The notes under the pieces are model-generated. The model had not been told where the DNA came from and made no database searches. It saw only the letters and a program-made list of their open reading frames with translations. 64,000 nucleotides of DNA from Homarus americanus (lineage: Eukaryota; Arthropoda; Malacostraca; Decapoda; Nephropidae): NCBI RefSeq assembly GCF_018991925.1, contig NW_024732415.1, positions 1,794,338-1,858,337 of the forward strand, given 5' to 3'. Below are positions 25,536-37,077 of the stretch, piece after piece. Position 1 is the stretch's first letter, and every line of letters starts with the position of its first letter. The position numbers and the translations under genes were made by a program.

Positions 25536-25539
25536 TTCC

Positions 25540-26425
25540 TTTGAGGTCGAGGGTTTAAGTTATAGCTCTCTAAGGACGAGGGTTTAAGTTATAACTCTGA
25601 GGACGAGGTTAGTTATAACTCTCTGAGGACGAGGGTTTAAGTTATAACTCTCTGAGGACGAGGGGTTAAGTTATAACTCTCTGAGGACGAGGGTTTGTTA
25701 TAACTCTCTGAGGACGAGGGTTTGTTATAACCTCTGAGGACGAGGGTTTAAGTTATAACTCTCTGAGGACGAGGGTTTAAGTTATAACTTCGAGGACGAG
25801 GGTTTAAGTTATAACTCTGAGGACGAGGTTTAAGTTATAACTCTCTGAGGGCGAGGGTTTAAGTTATAACTCTCTGAGGGCGAGGGTTTGTTATAACTCT
25901 CTGAGGACGAGGGTTTAGTTATAACTCTGAGGACGAGGTTTAAGTTATAACTCTCTGAGGACGAGGTTTAAGTTATAACTCTCGGGGACGAGGGTTAAAT
26001 TATAACTCTCTGAGGGCGAGGTTTGTTATAACCTCTGAGGACGAGGGTTTAAGTTATAACTCTCTGAGGACGAGGGTTTAAGTTATAACTCTCTGAGGAC
26101 GAGGGTTTAAGTTATAACTCTGAGGGCGAGGGTTAAGTTATAACTCCTGAGGACGAGGGTTTAAGTTATAATTTCGAGGACGAGGGTTTAAGTTATAACT
26201 CTCTGAGGACGGGTTTAAGTTATAACTCTCTGAGGACGAGGGTTTAAGTTATAACTCTCTGAGGACGAGGGTTTAAGTTATAACTCTCTGAGGACGAGGG
26301 TTTAAGTTATAATTCTCTGAGGACGAGGGTTTAAGTTATAACTCTCTGAGGACGAGGGTTTAAGTTATAACTCTCTGAGGACGAGGGTTTAAGTTATAAC
26401 CCTCTGAGGACGAGGGCTTAAGTTT
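25540..26425. repeat. 29-bp minisatellite, about 30 copies
   Basis: Head-to-tail copies of a 29-bp unit built from GAGGACGAGGGTTTAAG and TTATAACTCTCT. The right third (from about 26215) is nearly perfect, the interior has many short deletions. Outlying monomers occur near 18.02-18.07 kb. Confidence 0.96.
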
Positions 26426-26599
26426 TAAGGCATCCTCCTCAAAGGATCATGGCTTAACTCATCGTCCGTAAAGAGTTAATCCAGGTATGACCTCACCATT
26501 AAAGACATCTTAGCCAGGTGAGTCTCCCATTCATCACCCAAAACTCTTAATAGACATCGTCTTGCTGAATAGAGGCCACCAAGGATGAGACCGCCAGGC

Positions 26600-26760
26600 C
26601 ACGGTGAACGCCTGGCGATGGTGGACGCCTGGCGATGATGGACGCCTAACGAGGGTGGACGCCTAACGAGGGTGGACACCTTGCGATGGTAATCACCTGA
26701 CGCTGGTGGTCGTTTAACAACAGTGGATGCCTGGCGATTTTGGGCGTCTGGCGATGACTT
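26600..26760. repeat. 18-bp degenerate minisatellite
   Basis: Diverged units of the type GTGGACGCCTAACGAGGG and CCTGGCGATGGTGG in tandem. Confidence 0.75.
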
Positions 26761-26842
26761 CAAACCAGTTAATTGGGGAAACAGAGTTGAAGCGCCGAGG
26801 TGAGGACTGACTCAGTGCAATCGGGAAGCCAGAGATGACCTT

Positions 26843-26849
26843 TATAAAA
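26843..26849 (+). promoter_or_regulatory. Second TATA box upstream of A2
   Basis: TATAAAAG matches the strongest TATA consensus and lies 188 bp before the A2 TATA box. It could be an alternative start for cassette 2 or a chance match. Confidence 0.3.
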
Positions 26850-26989
26850 GAGGATCAAAACCCAGCCAGCAGAGCGAAGGACCACCGACAAGAGCCGTAG
26901 TTGTTGACAGGGTCTCTCTCTTTCGCCCCTCCCCTCACTCTCCCTTCCCTCCTCCGTCCTCTCTCCCCCCGCTCCGTCCCTCCCACAAA

Positions 26990-27125
26990 CGTCCTTCTCC
27001 ACGCCCCTTCTCCCGCCGCGTCCGCGTCAGTATAAATACTTAATGGTGAACGGTAAATCGTCAGACCAGCGTCACTCCCCACAGCGACCACTCACCTATC
27101 TTCCCTCCGACCTACTGTACACAAG
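26990..27125 (+). promoter_or_regulatory. A2 core promoter and noncoding exon 1
   Basis: TATAAATA at 27031-27038 follows a C/T-rich tract and CCGCGTCCGCGTCAG, matching the A1 promoter. An arthropod-type initiator, TCAGACC, starts at 27061, correctly spaced. From there to 27125 there is no ATG, and the stretch ends ACAAG before the strong donor GTAGGT at 27126. It would join the acceptor at 27751. The promoter looks intact although the downstream gene is broken. Confidence 0.65.
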
Positions 27126-27522
27126 GTAGGTGCCAACAGTCTATCTCACTCCCGGTACGGACCTCCCGCCCAGTACGGACCTCCCGCCCAGTACGGTACT
27201 CTCGCCGAGTACTGACTTCACTCCTAGTTCGGTATTCTCGCCTAATACGGACCTTATCCTGTGAAAAATTCTTATTCAGCAAAATGAATACTTGGGGTAT
27301 TTATTAGGATTTGAGACGATAATATATATATTCAGTCATAAGCTTCAGCACTCTGATGGTAAAGTCCAAGTTGGAACTTAATGAAAACGGCGTTGGAAAA
27401 TACCAAGTTGGATGTCCACCTCCACCTCCACGGGTTAAGTTTATAAGTTCAGAGCTGTGGTGCTCATTAAAAGTGGAGAGACAAAGAATTGTTTCACTGT
27501 GTCGTACCATCACCAACGCTGT

Positions 27523-27523
<1 letters not shown>

Positions 27524-27565
<42 letters not shown>

Positions 27566-27571
27566 TGTGTG
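27524..27571. repeat. (GT)n in A2 intron 1
   Basis: GT dinucleotide tract just before the conserved pre-acceptor block (27590-27751). Confidence 0.9.
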
Positions 27572-27752
27572 TATAATAATTCGGTGACGGGTCAGCGCCT
27601 CGCGGCTCATCTGGGCGATAAAGTCCTCTCCGGGTCATTACAAAGCATAGAACGTTACTGGGGGCGGCGTGATTGGACTTTATTCCCAAATGTAAAGTTG
27701 CCGAGCGCAAGGGGTTCAATCACACTGTTCTTTAATGGAATTTCTTTGCAGG

Positions 27753-28889
27753 ATGTGGCGTTTGACTAACGACGCTGCTGGTGGCTGCCTGGCCTCAGCC
27801 TCTCTCCTCAGGAGGTTACTTGCCTCGACCAAATCCCGTCTGTCAGCTGTCACCTCTGTCGTGTACGGCACCGCGTCAGACCTCCGTCAACGTCAGACCG
27901 TCCTTGAGTCAACACACAGTACATCCACAACACAAGTCAGACAACAGGTGGTGCCAGCACGGTCTACCGGACTCGTGTCCAAGCTTACAGGTCAGTACCA
28001 GACCAGCGTGGTCAGCGTACAACCAACGTGGTCAATGACAAGTCGTAACCAAACACTGTGCCAAATCCACCTCGTGGGGAGACTCGTTATGTTTACCTCA
28101 ACTCGCGTCGTGCCACCGGTCCTTCACGTCACCCGCACACAGGTACAAACACAGGTAGTACCTGTAAGGTGGCTTACAGGTGCGGTCCGAGCAGACCGTC
28201 ATAACCTCGGGCCGGGCGCAGCAACGTTGCGTCGGCGTGTCGTCCCAGAGCCGTGACGTGGTACAGACCCGCGTCCAGACCGTCGTTCAGACGCTGCCTC
28301 CGTCGTCCGCCCGTCAGGGACAGGTAACACACTCGCTTCCACCGTTACCTCGACGCAGTCGGCAACAGGTCAGACCAGCTATGTCCGAGGCAAAATGTTT
28401 CTGCCTCCCTACGTACAGCGCCAGCAATCATTTCCCTACTTCGTCAACACGCGTTACCGACTACTTACGTTGCTCTCGCGAACAGGTGGTGACCAGGACC
28501 AAGCATCGTCGCGAACTGGGTGAACCCAGGTGGTCCCTCAGGAGGTGGTGCGAACACAGGTAGTGCCCACCACCATCTACACCACCGTTACGAGACCAGG
28601 GGTTCAGCCCTTCACTCCAGGTACCAGACGGTGGTCAGACCAGTATGTCACCCCCCGCCCACATAGTCAAAACCCAGCAACAAGTGCAGACCCTCCAGTG
28701 GTCCAAGTGCCAGTCAGAACCGGTTATCACAAAACATAAGTTGTTCGAACTCAACAACAACAGCAGGTGGTCTACCAGACCGTCAACCAACCACGACAGG
28801 TGACCGTCACACAGACCATCACCGCCACCTGTGGCAAGACCGGATACAACTACCAGCAGCCAATGAGACCTTTTAATATCAGAGGATAA
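27753..28889 (+). pseudogene. A2: frameshifted type A repeat-protein gene
   Basis: A full-length A copy with the acceptor GCAG at 27748-27751, the ATG at 27753 and an intact 3' end coding GYNY and a tail ending FNIRG. In between, small insertions and deletions break the frame many times, so no frame longer than about 170 codons remains. The left half resembles A3 (TACAACCAACGTGGTCAATG) and the right half resembles A1 (GTTCGAACTCAACAACAACA), so it is a distinct mosaic locus. Indels also fill the conserved intronic block, and the final 150 bp are clean. It may be a real pseudogene, or a good gene in a badly polished assembly segment. I favour neither strongly. Confidence 0.8.
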
Positions 28890-29140
28890 GAAGTAGGGTG
28901 TTATTTGAGGTCTAGATTATCATGTTTCCTAAACGACGACAAAAACTTAATAATCTTAACATAACGAAAGTTGACGTTATTATTTGTGGTAGTGAGGCAG
29001 GCGGCCACATCTTGTGCCTCTTGTGAACCATCTTGCCGGTACTTTGTACAGATTTGTATTTATATGTTAAATATAACTTACTTAAAATAACATGATCTTT
29101 TTCTGATAAACCTGTATCACCGCCCTAGACGCTACTCTTG

Positions 29141-29240
29141 GTAAGTCTCAACTTCGGTTGTTGTTACAATAATCATGTTATTGAAGAGTCTTTATAAAAG
29201 TTCCTGTTTATAATGTCCCTTATCATCTAACTTTTCACAG
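29141..29240 (+). other. Candidate 100-bp intron in the A2-B2 gap
   Basis: Donor TTG/GTAAGT at 29141, 252 nt after the A2 stop, pairs with the acceptor CTTTTCACAG ending at 29240, just before the damaged B2 start. Confidence 0.5.
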
Positions 29241-29243
29241 CAA

Positions 29244-30431
29244 AATAGAAGGTGGTGCTATTGACTCTGCTGAGTGGGCGCATATAGGGTCTCGCTAGAT
29301 CGACAGCGGCGGCGGCAGGTGTGGGAAAATAGACTGAATCTCAATCGTCTCAGAACGGGTACCTTTACCACAACGCGACTACTGTCGGCCTCACATCTAC
29401 CTTACAGACCCAGTACTCCACCCAGGTCTCATCCCTCCACCGTCTACCAACAACAACGACGTGCAATACGTCACCCAGACGTCCGTCCGCACACAGCGGG
29501 TATACACCACTTATGTGTACTCTGAGGTGGTCCGCACGGAGTGGTGCCTCCGTCAGTACCAGATTGCCAGTGACCTGTGACCCGCACCCAACCAGAACGT
29601 CACACACAGGTCGTCACTCTGCTACAAGTCAACTACGTCACGTACAATAAGCCTGTGACGACACAGGTCGTACCAGACCAGATGCTCACCAGCATCCTGC
29701 AGGTCCCAGCAACTGTTGTCAGGAATGTTGTTTCTACACAGGTGGTTCCTCGGCAGGTGGTGAGCACCGTCTACCAGACACAGTTTGTCACCAGGACCCA
29801 ACAGCTACCTGGACAGACCCGTACGTGGACCAGTACTCAGTACAGCACCATTGCTCCACCGTGGTAGTACCTGGCCAGGACGTGGTAAAAACAAAATGTT
29901 GTGAGGACCAACGTCACATCACCGGAACCGTCACACAATGAGCCAAGACCCAGGTCATCACCTCCGCAATGGTTCCGTCACTACCATCTTCTCGGTGGTG
30001 GTCACCAACACCAGACACAGTACGTAATGACGCGCACCCAGGCTGAGCAGCAGGTGACCACCGTCTACCGCACACAGCAGGTGCCGGTACGTCACCAGGA
30101 CCGTCCTGCCGTCCCCCAGCAGGTGGTGAGCACTCGGGGTGTCGCTTACAGGTGGTGCCCCACAACCATCTACAGCCAACAGGTGGTACCGGCTGTGGTC
30201 AACCTGCCCGCAAGGACCAGGTACACCACAGTGTACAGCACCTACGTCCGCAGCTACCGGGTCAGACCACTGAGTGCCAGACCAGCGTGGTCTACAGGAC
30301 CAACTACGTCCTCCACAGTGTTCAACCAGCAGTACAACACCGTGACGGCCACCAGCACCTACCGGCAGACTGCCAACACCGGCTACAACTACAAGGAACC
30401 TGCCAAAACTTTCAACGCCTACGGGCGCTAA
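29244..30431 (+). pseudogene. B2: frameshifted type B repeat-protein gene
   Basis: A full-length B copy. The expected start after the acceptor reads ATAG instead of ATG by one extra base, and the signal region, furin-like ATCGACAGCGGCGGC and core follow with dense small indels. The longest remaining frame is 29901-30431, ending GYNYKEPAKTFNAYGR, so the C-terminus is intact. Around GYLPP it matches B1 (CGCGACTACTGTCGGCC). The signal-peptide region is closer to B3. Polyadenylation signal AATAAA at 30588. The same doubt applies as for A2: true decay or assembly consensus error. Confidence 0.8.
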
Positions 30432-30587
30432 CTCGGGACGTGCCATCTACAGTGAAACAAAACCTGTACTGTATCACTTCATCACTGACCAACAGCAAGA
30501 CAACAGACTTAAGAGAAGCTGCTAATACTATTTGTCTTATATTAAGCGAATGAGGATACAACCAAACATTTTATTATAATTATATTT

Positions 30588-30593
30588 AATAAA
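30588..30593 (+). terminator. B2 polyadenylation signal AATAAA
   Basis: AATAAA 157 nt after the B2 stop in AT-rich sequence. Confidence 0.55.
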
Positions 30594-30679
30594 TACTACG
30601 ACAAATGTTACTATTCTGTTATTTTTACTTAAAATATAAAATAGAAATACATACATCTACATTGATAATAAATATATGA

Positions 30680-31080
30680 TTGATGCCCCTCGTGTACGAG
30701 GATGGACGGCCCAAGGGCCACCGAGGCGTGACTTTGTTTAAAGTGTAGAAGCTGTCGCCAACACAACAACCTCACCCTAAGTTAACGAGTTGCATGACCC
30801 AGTGTCAAGGAATAGTCCGAGAAGACCGGACAACTCGCCAACCTCACTGGCTAACCATTACCCCAGAACACGATCCGCAAATCGATTAACATCCAGGTCC
30901 CCAATTACTGCTGGGTAGACAGAGGCAAATGGCGTAAACAAACTTGCCCATAGTTTCACCCTGACCGGGGATCAAACCCGGGTCAGCTCGCTTGCGAGGA
31001 GAGCATGCTGACAATACATTATGCTTCCAATAACTTCCCAGGCGGTAGTAACCCCCTTGACAGCTGACTACTACCTATTA
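30680..31080 (-). mobile_element. tRNA-related SINE
   Basis: Read on the minus strand, a head containing CTACCGCCTGGGAAG and ATTGGAAGCATAATGT is followed by a tRNA-like part: CTCGCAAGCGAG as an anticodon arm and CCGGGTTTGATCCCCGG as a T arm with a good RNA polymerase III B box. About 270 bp of unrelated body follow and end near a small palindrome, CCTCGTGTACGAGG. The head recurs in the other orientation at 62114-62190. I cannot name the family. The ends are approximate. Confidence 0.7.
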
Positions 31081-31308
31081 CCTACTACTACTAAAAATAA
31101 TTAACGGTTTATTGAAAAACTTCAGCAGACCAAATGCTGAAAATATACATTAGATAAAAATGACTTATTACATATAAAGACATGGGGTGGGTGGGTCGTT
31201 TAACAAAAGCTTTCATTACTGAAAGGAGAAGGAACATGAACTGAACAAACAAATTATTATAGTTTACAGTTGATGGCCCGGGCTAGTCTCTTGCCTTACT
31301 GTGTGAGG

Positions 31309-32000
31309 TCACCAAGGCCACGTGCTGCAGTAACTAGTTCACAGGTGTTTACAGAAGGACCTCACGTGCTGCAGTAACTCGTCAGCTGGTGGTGTTGACA
31401 AAAGGACCTCACGTGCTGCAGTAACTGGTCCACAGGTGTTGACAGAAGGACCTCACGTGCTGCAGTAACTGGTCCACAGGTGTTGACAAAAGGACCTCAC
31501 GTGCTGCAGTAACTCGTCCACAGGTGTTGACAGAAGGACCTCACGTGCTGCAGTAACTCGTTCACATGATGCCCCTCATAACACTATCCGTGAGGGAATT
31601 ACTACGCCATGTGATGCCCCTTATAACACCATCTGTGAGGGAATTACTACACCACATCAGGCCCCTCATAACAGCATCTGTGAGGGAATTACTACACCAC
31701 ATCAGGCCCCTCATACACCATCTGTGAGGGAAGTACTACACCACATCAGGCCCCTCATACACCATCTGTGAGGGAAGTTACTACACCACATCAGGCCCCT
31801 CATACACCATCTGTGAGGGAAGTACTACACCACATCAGGCCCCTCACACCATCTGTGAGGGAAGTACTACACCACATCAGGCCCCTCATACACCATCTGT
31901 GAGGGAAGTATCACACCACATCAGGCCCCTCATACACCATCTGTAAGGGAATTACTACATCATCAGGCCCTTCGTAACGTCATCTGTGAGGGAGTTACTA
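31309..32000. repeat. Two adjacent 44-bp tandem arrays
   Basis: At about 31309-31560 some six copies of a 44-bp unit with CTCACGTGCTGCAGTAACT. Directly after it, at 31565-32000, some ten copies of an unrelated unit of the same length with CATCTGTGAGGGAAG and CATCAGGCCCCTC. Copies in the second array vary by 1-3 bp. Confidence 0.92.
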
Positions 32001-32149
32001 CACTACGTGTCTGCTGTTCAACACCTCAGCTCACATGATCTACGTGTGTAAACATTAATCTGTATGTTCACTGTATGTTCCTTCACCTTTCTAATGAAGG
32101 CTTTTGTTAAACCACCAATGTATGTAATAAGTCATTTATGTCCAATGTA

Positions 32150-32189
32150 TATTTTCAGCCTTCGGGCTGCAAACTTTTTCAATAAACCG

Positions 32190-32245
<56 letters not shown>
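32150..32245 (+). repeat. AATAAA and (TTA)n tail, possible retroposon end
   Basis: CAGCCTTCGGGCTG can form a hairpin and is followed by CAATAAACC and about 55 bp of (TTA)n. This layout is typical of the 3' end of a retroposed element. I cannot assign a family. Confidence 0.5.
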
Positions 32246-32246
<1 letters not shown>

Positions 32247-32590
32247 CCAACAGGCTACTAGGCGGCCGCCGAAGCAGCTCCGAATAGGTCTCGACCCTTT
32301 GGTGGTCAGGACAAAAGTATGTGTATGTGCACATTGAAGTCAATACAAATAGTCTACATGTTCTAGTTACTCAAATGTTAAGGCACAAGCTCCCCCACTA
32401 ACACACGGCAGCAACAGAGGAGGTCCCAGCAGGTAGCCTCCCTTACACCTGAGAGTGAAGACGTAAGCAAACACCTTCAGCTGACACAAACAAGTGAATG
32501 TCTGTATCTGAGGTCCAACCATTCATCACCCATGCAACCAAGCATCCATATCCAATCATCCATACACCCAATTATCCATATACTCAATTC

Positions 32591-32596
<6 letters not shown>

Positions 32597-32679
<83 letters not shown>

Positions 32680-32803
32680 CATGTAGATCCACAATGAAAA
32701 TGTGGATAAATACTTGATAAATAATAGGGAACAACGGAGCATCTTAGTTGTTTTATTCAAGACATCTTCAGTTGCCTCTGAAGATGTCTTGAATAAAGAC
32801 GAA

Positions 32804-32893
<90 letters not shown>
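32597..32893. repeat. (AT)n - hairpin spacer - (AT)n
   Basis: An (AT)n block at 32597-32676 and another at 32806-32893 flank about 130 bp. That spacer holds a perfect 20-bp inverted repeat (32752-32771 and 32778-32797) with a 6-base loop TTGCCT. It may be a non-autonomous mobile element with a microsatellite. Confidence 0.85.
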
Positions 32894-32895
<2 letters not shown>

Positions 32896-33146
32896 TGATA
32901 ACCACAATCATCCATGTATCCAATTCCCCATTGTAACCAATCAGCCAACAGAGCCAGGTGGAGGTACAGAGGTCTTGGTCACCTGTGGGAGTCACCCAGG
33001 TCTATAGTGTAAACCTTGGGAATTACTATACCACCTTCGTCTTGCCCTCTCTCCCAGTGTTTACATAGTGACCACCATTGGTTTGTGTACACAACCACCC
33101 ACTGTCTGGTATACATCTTTTGTTTGTCTGATACATCCACTATGTC

Positions 33147-33250
33147 CACACCCACTGTCTGCGTATACACCCACTATGTACACACCTACTGTCTGTATAT
33201 ACACCAACTGTGTACACACCCATTTTCTGTGCATACACCCACTGTGTACA
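33147..33250. repeat. 34-bp tandem repeat, three copies
   Basis: Three diverged copies of a unit starting CACACCCACTGTCTG. Confidence 0.75.
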
Positions 33251-33541
33251 CATCAAAAATCTTTTTCTGATTAGGTTATCGACACGACCATTGCTGAAGG
33301 TAAGTTATCCGTGTCAGGAGGCAACTGTGACAAAGAAGGTTATACAGTACGGGTATATACCCAACCCGAGTGATCCCAGGCAATTTTTAAGGTATAGTAT
33401 ATAATTTATATCACCTGCACCTCCAGTTGTACGTGGGATGGAATGAGGAAAACGGAAGCCACAAGAAAGGGAGGAAATGGTCCGGGAGAATGACGCAAGA
33501 AAAGAATGTAGAAAGGAACAGGAAGAATCAATAACAGAAGG

Positions 33542-33659
<118 letters not shown>

Positions 33660-33929
33660 AACGAACATCGAGAATGGAATTACAAAAAAATAGATGAATA
33701 AGTTACTTGTGATTTCTCGTAAACACAGGTATTGTTATTCTATCCTGTAGGTTGTGTAAGTTACTTGTTGAAGAGCCTGTAATAAACACACCTGAGGTCG
33801 CCTTGTTCCCTTATGAAGGCGAGAATAGAGGTCGTGTCCTCTTCTGTTTATTTCACCTGAAGGTCAACCATCTTAATGCTAATCTACCTAGACCAACCTA
33901 ACTTCACCCTATAACCTGTGCTAAACTTA

Positions 33930-34027
33930 ACCTAACCTAACCTAACCTAACCTAACCTAACCTAACCTACCCTAACCTAACCTAACCTAACCTAACCTAA
34001 CCTAACCTAACCTAACCTAACCTAACC
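33930..34027. repeat. Interstitial (CCTAA)n array
   Basis: About 19 CCTAA units with one base change near 33969. Confidence 0.95.
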
Positions 34028-34415
34028 TTGCCTGTAGCCTTACCCCCCAGCCTTCACCTAAGTTGCTTTATGGTGTTTAATCTTCAAGTCAAATAAGTGA
34101 ACCTTTTTTTTTTCTCCTCTAAAGGGTGATATTACCACAACTACCACCACTACTACAAGTTGCTTTATCACACCCTGGATAAACTGTGTACAGGATGGAA
34201 GGGGCATGATAGGGAATGACGTGGAAGGGGCATGATAGGGAATGACGTGTGTTGTGACTATGGTTGGGAGGAGTGAGAGAGATTATGGACTGGCTTTCAT
34301 AGTGTTCCATAGACGAATTTATTTTTAGGTGTTGCCTGGTTAGCTAATGTTTCTGAAGGATACAACACAATGTTTCTAGTTAATACAATACAATATTTCC
34401 GGAAGTTTAAAGCAA

Positions 34416-35190
34416 GAGACAACAGGTGTGTACTACTTTACCTGTGTGACATAAGAGACAACAGGTGTGTACTGCTTTACCTGTGTGACATAAGAGACAA
34501 CAGGTGTGTACTACTTTACCTGTGACATAAGAGACAACAGGTGTGTACTGCTTTACCTGTGTGACATAAGAGACAACAGGTGTGTACTACTTTACCTCTG
34601 ACATAAGAGACAACAGGTGTGTACTACTTTACCTGTGTGACATAAGAGACAACAGGTGTGTACTACTTTACCTGTGTGACATAAGAGACAACAGGTGTGT
34701 ACTGCTTTACCTGTGTGACGTAAGAGACAACAGGTGTGTACTACTTTACCTGTGTGACATAAGAGACAACAGGTGTGTACTGCTTTACCTGTGTGACATA
34801 AGAGACAACAGGTGTGTACTACTTTACCTCTGACATAAGAGACAACAGGTGTGTACTACTTTACCTGTGTGACATAAGAGACAACAGGTGTGTACTGCTT
34901 TACCTGTGTGACATAAGAGACAACAGGTGTGTACTGCTTTACCTGTGTGACGTAAGAGACAACAGGTGTGTACTACTTTACCTGTGTGACATAAGAGACA
35001 ACAGGTGTGTACTGCTTTACCTGTGTGACATAAGAGACAACAGGTGTGTACTACTTTACCTCTGACATAAGAGACAACAGGTGTGTACTACTTTACCTGT
35101 GTGACATAAGAGACAACAGGTGTGTACTGCTTTACCTGTGTGACATAAGAGACAACAGGTGGGTACTGCTTTACCTGTGTGACGTAAGAG
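34416..35190. repeat. 39-bp minisatellite with a 232-bp higher-order period
   Basis: About 20 copies of a 39-bp unit containing AAGAGACAACAGGTGTGTAC. One monomer in six lacks two bases (CCTCTGACA instead of CCTGTGTGACA) and a G-for-A variant (GTGACGTAAG) also recurs, so the array repeats exactly every 232 bp (starts at 34582, 34814, 35046). Open frames across it are repeat translations. Confidence 0.95.
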
Positions 35191-35269
35191 TGAAAATTAT
35201 GCTTCATGAGGCAGGTGAATGTACTGAACGACACCACATGTTGGAGGGAGATTAACGCCAGGATGTATG

Positions 35270-35590
35270 TCATCGAGGAAGACGGTCAGGGAGGACGGTC
35301 AGGGAGGACGGTCAGGGAGGAAGGTCAGTGAGAACGGTTAGGGAGAACGGTCAGGGAAAACGGTCAGGGAGAACGGTTAGGGAGAACGGTCAGGGAGAGC
35401 GGTGAGGGAGAACAGTCAGGGAGAACGAACAGGAAGAACGGTTAGTGAGAACGGTCAGGGAGAGCGGTAAGTGAGAACGGTCAGGGAGAACGAACAGGAA
35501 GAACGGTAAGTGAGAACGGTCAGGGAGAATAGCCAGGGAGAACGAACAGGAAGAACAGGTAAGGGAGAACGGTCAGGCAAATCGGTGAGG
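35270..35590. repeat. 12-13 bp minisatellite (GGGAGAACGGTCA)
   Basis: About 24 variant copies of a GAACGGTCAGGGA unit, directly after the 39-bp array. Confidence 0.9.
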
Positions 35591-35599
35591 GCCTACAAA

Positions 35600-36990
35600 C
35601 AAACAAACATTCAAAACAAACAAACAGGGTGAACATAAACATATAATCTCCCTGGGTAGAACTCAGGAAGATACCGCCGGTTTAAGGGAGCAAAGGGTTG
35701 AACTAAGTGACACATAATAACGAAATGAACGCCAACAGTCTTATTGTTCCCGTGCAGTGAACGCCGTGAGAACGTCCTAACCCTATAATTGAAAAGAACG
35801 TGTTTATTTTGTTGTTGTTGTGATGAACGTAAGAAGAGAAGTGAAAAATTAGTGAACGTGGATGTTGATAGAATGTTGGTCAAAATAACAGAACGCGCAT
35901 AAAAAAACGAGTGAACGCACCGGGTGAAAACTGAACCCAGGTAAATAAGAGATAAAAGAAAGAAGAAATAATGAACACGAATATAAAGATAATTAGGATA
36001 AATACAAGAAAATTAGAAGGAAAAAATAAGGAACGCAGCAATAATTATTTTTTTTTTTTTTTACATTTGGGGAAACATTTAGGGCACAAAATTTCACTAA
36101 AAAAGGAGGGAGGGAAAGAGAGAGAGAGTGAGGGAAGGGGTGAGAGAGAGGGAGAGACAGGGGGTGAAGAAAGGAGAAGGGAGAGAGAGGGAAGGAGAGG
36201 AAGGGAATGAAAGAAGGAGATGGAGGGAGAGAAGGAAGGAGAAAGAGAGGGAGTGAAGGAAGGAGAAACAGGGAGTAAAGGAAAATAGGGAAGGAGTGAG
36301 GAAGTGAAGGAAAAATATAGAAACACATAAATACACAACACACGCACATAAATATACACACGCTCATAAACACACACATATGCAAACACACACACACACA
36401 CACACACATACACACACACACACACACACCAAACAGATCTCCTCCTCTACCCATTCAATCACTAAAAAAGCGATAATGCAGCAACAATGAGACGCCCTCA
36501 AACACTCACACTTACCGGAGTAGCAGAGGAAGACCTTGATGTTACTGGTCTCCCTCGATTTCTGATTGGCTGAACAAGCGACCACTCAAGCAGCAGGTAG
36601 CGTAGTTAAGCACCTGGGAATGGAGACGGTAGTTACATGTGTGTGTGTGGGTGCTAGATTTACAATGATAGAGATTTTAGTATTTTCAGATTTCTTCTTA
36701 TACAGGAGAAAGTACAGTTAACTACAAGCAGAAGAAGAAAGTAGACTCGACAGGAGAAAGTACGCCATATTTACCCATAAACAGAGAAAGCAGACACTTT
36801 CTTTTTAATACTTTAAAATGAAATGTTGCTGAAGAAAAAGTAACTACAGTACAAAACTCTCATATAATATTCAATGTAAAAGCTCCCCGTGTTACTTTCT
36901 CTGGGTCCTCGTCAAGACGATGTGCACGAGTTTTAAAGCCTTTAGATAACCAGTTGGGGGAAGAGTCCAGTCATGACTGCCATCCTTCAA
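35600..36990. other. No gene seen; GA-rich tract and (CA)n
   Basis: Contains a poly-T run at 36047-36062, a GA-rich low-complexity stretch at 36100-36300 and an imperfect (CA)n at 36340-36430. Otherwise unique AT-rich sequence. Confidence 0.6.
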
Positions 36991-37040
36991 CATTTTATTG
37001 AGCGTTTTGCTTGCCAGGGAGAGATGCCCAACTCATGACT

Positions 37041-37041
37041 C

Positions 37042-37077
<36 letters not shown>

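Noticed and set aside
30964..31016. Functional tRNA gene
   Set aside because: Only anticodon-arm-like and T-arm-like parts are present, without an acceptor stem. It is better explained as the tRNA-derived part of a SINE.
34416..35190. CRISPR-like array
   Set aside because: Repeats are directly adjacent without unique spacers, the genome is eukaryotic and no cas genes are present. The same holds for every other array here.
34582..35255. Three 83-codon frames with DIRDNRCVLLYLC repeats
   Set aside because: The identical peptide repeats follow from the 39-bp minisatellite whose length is divisible by three. Nothing else suggests a gene.
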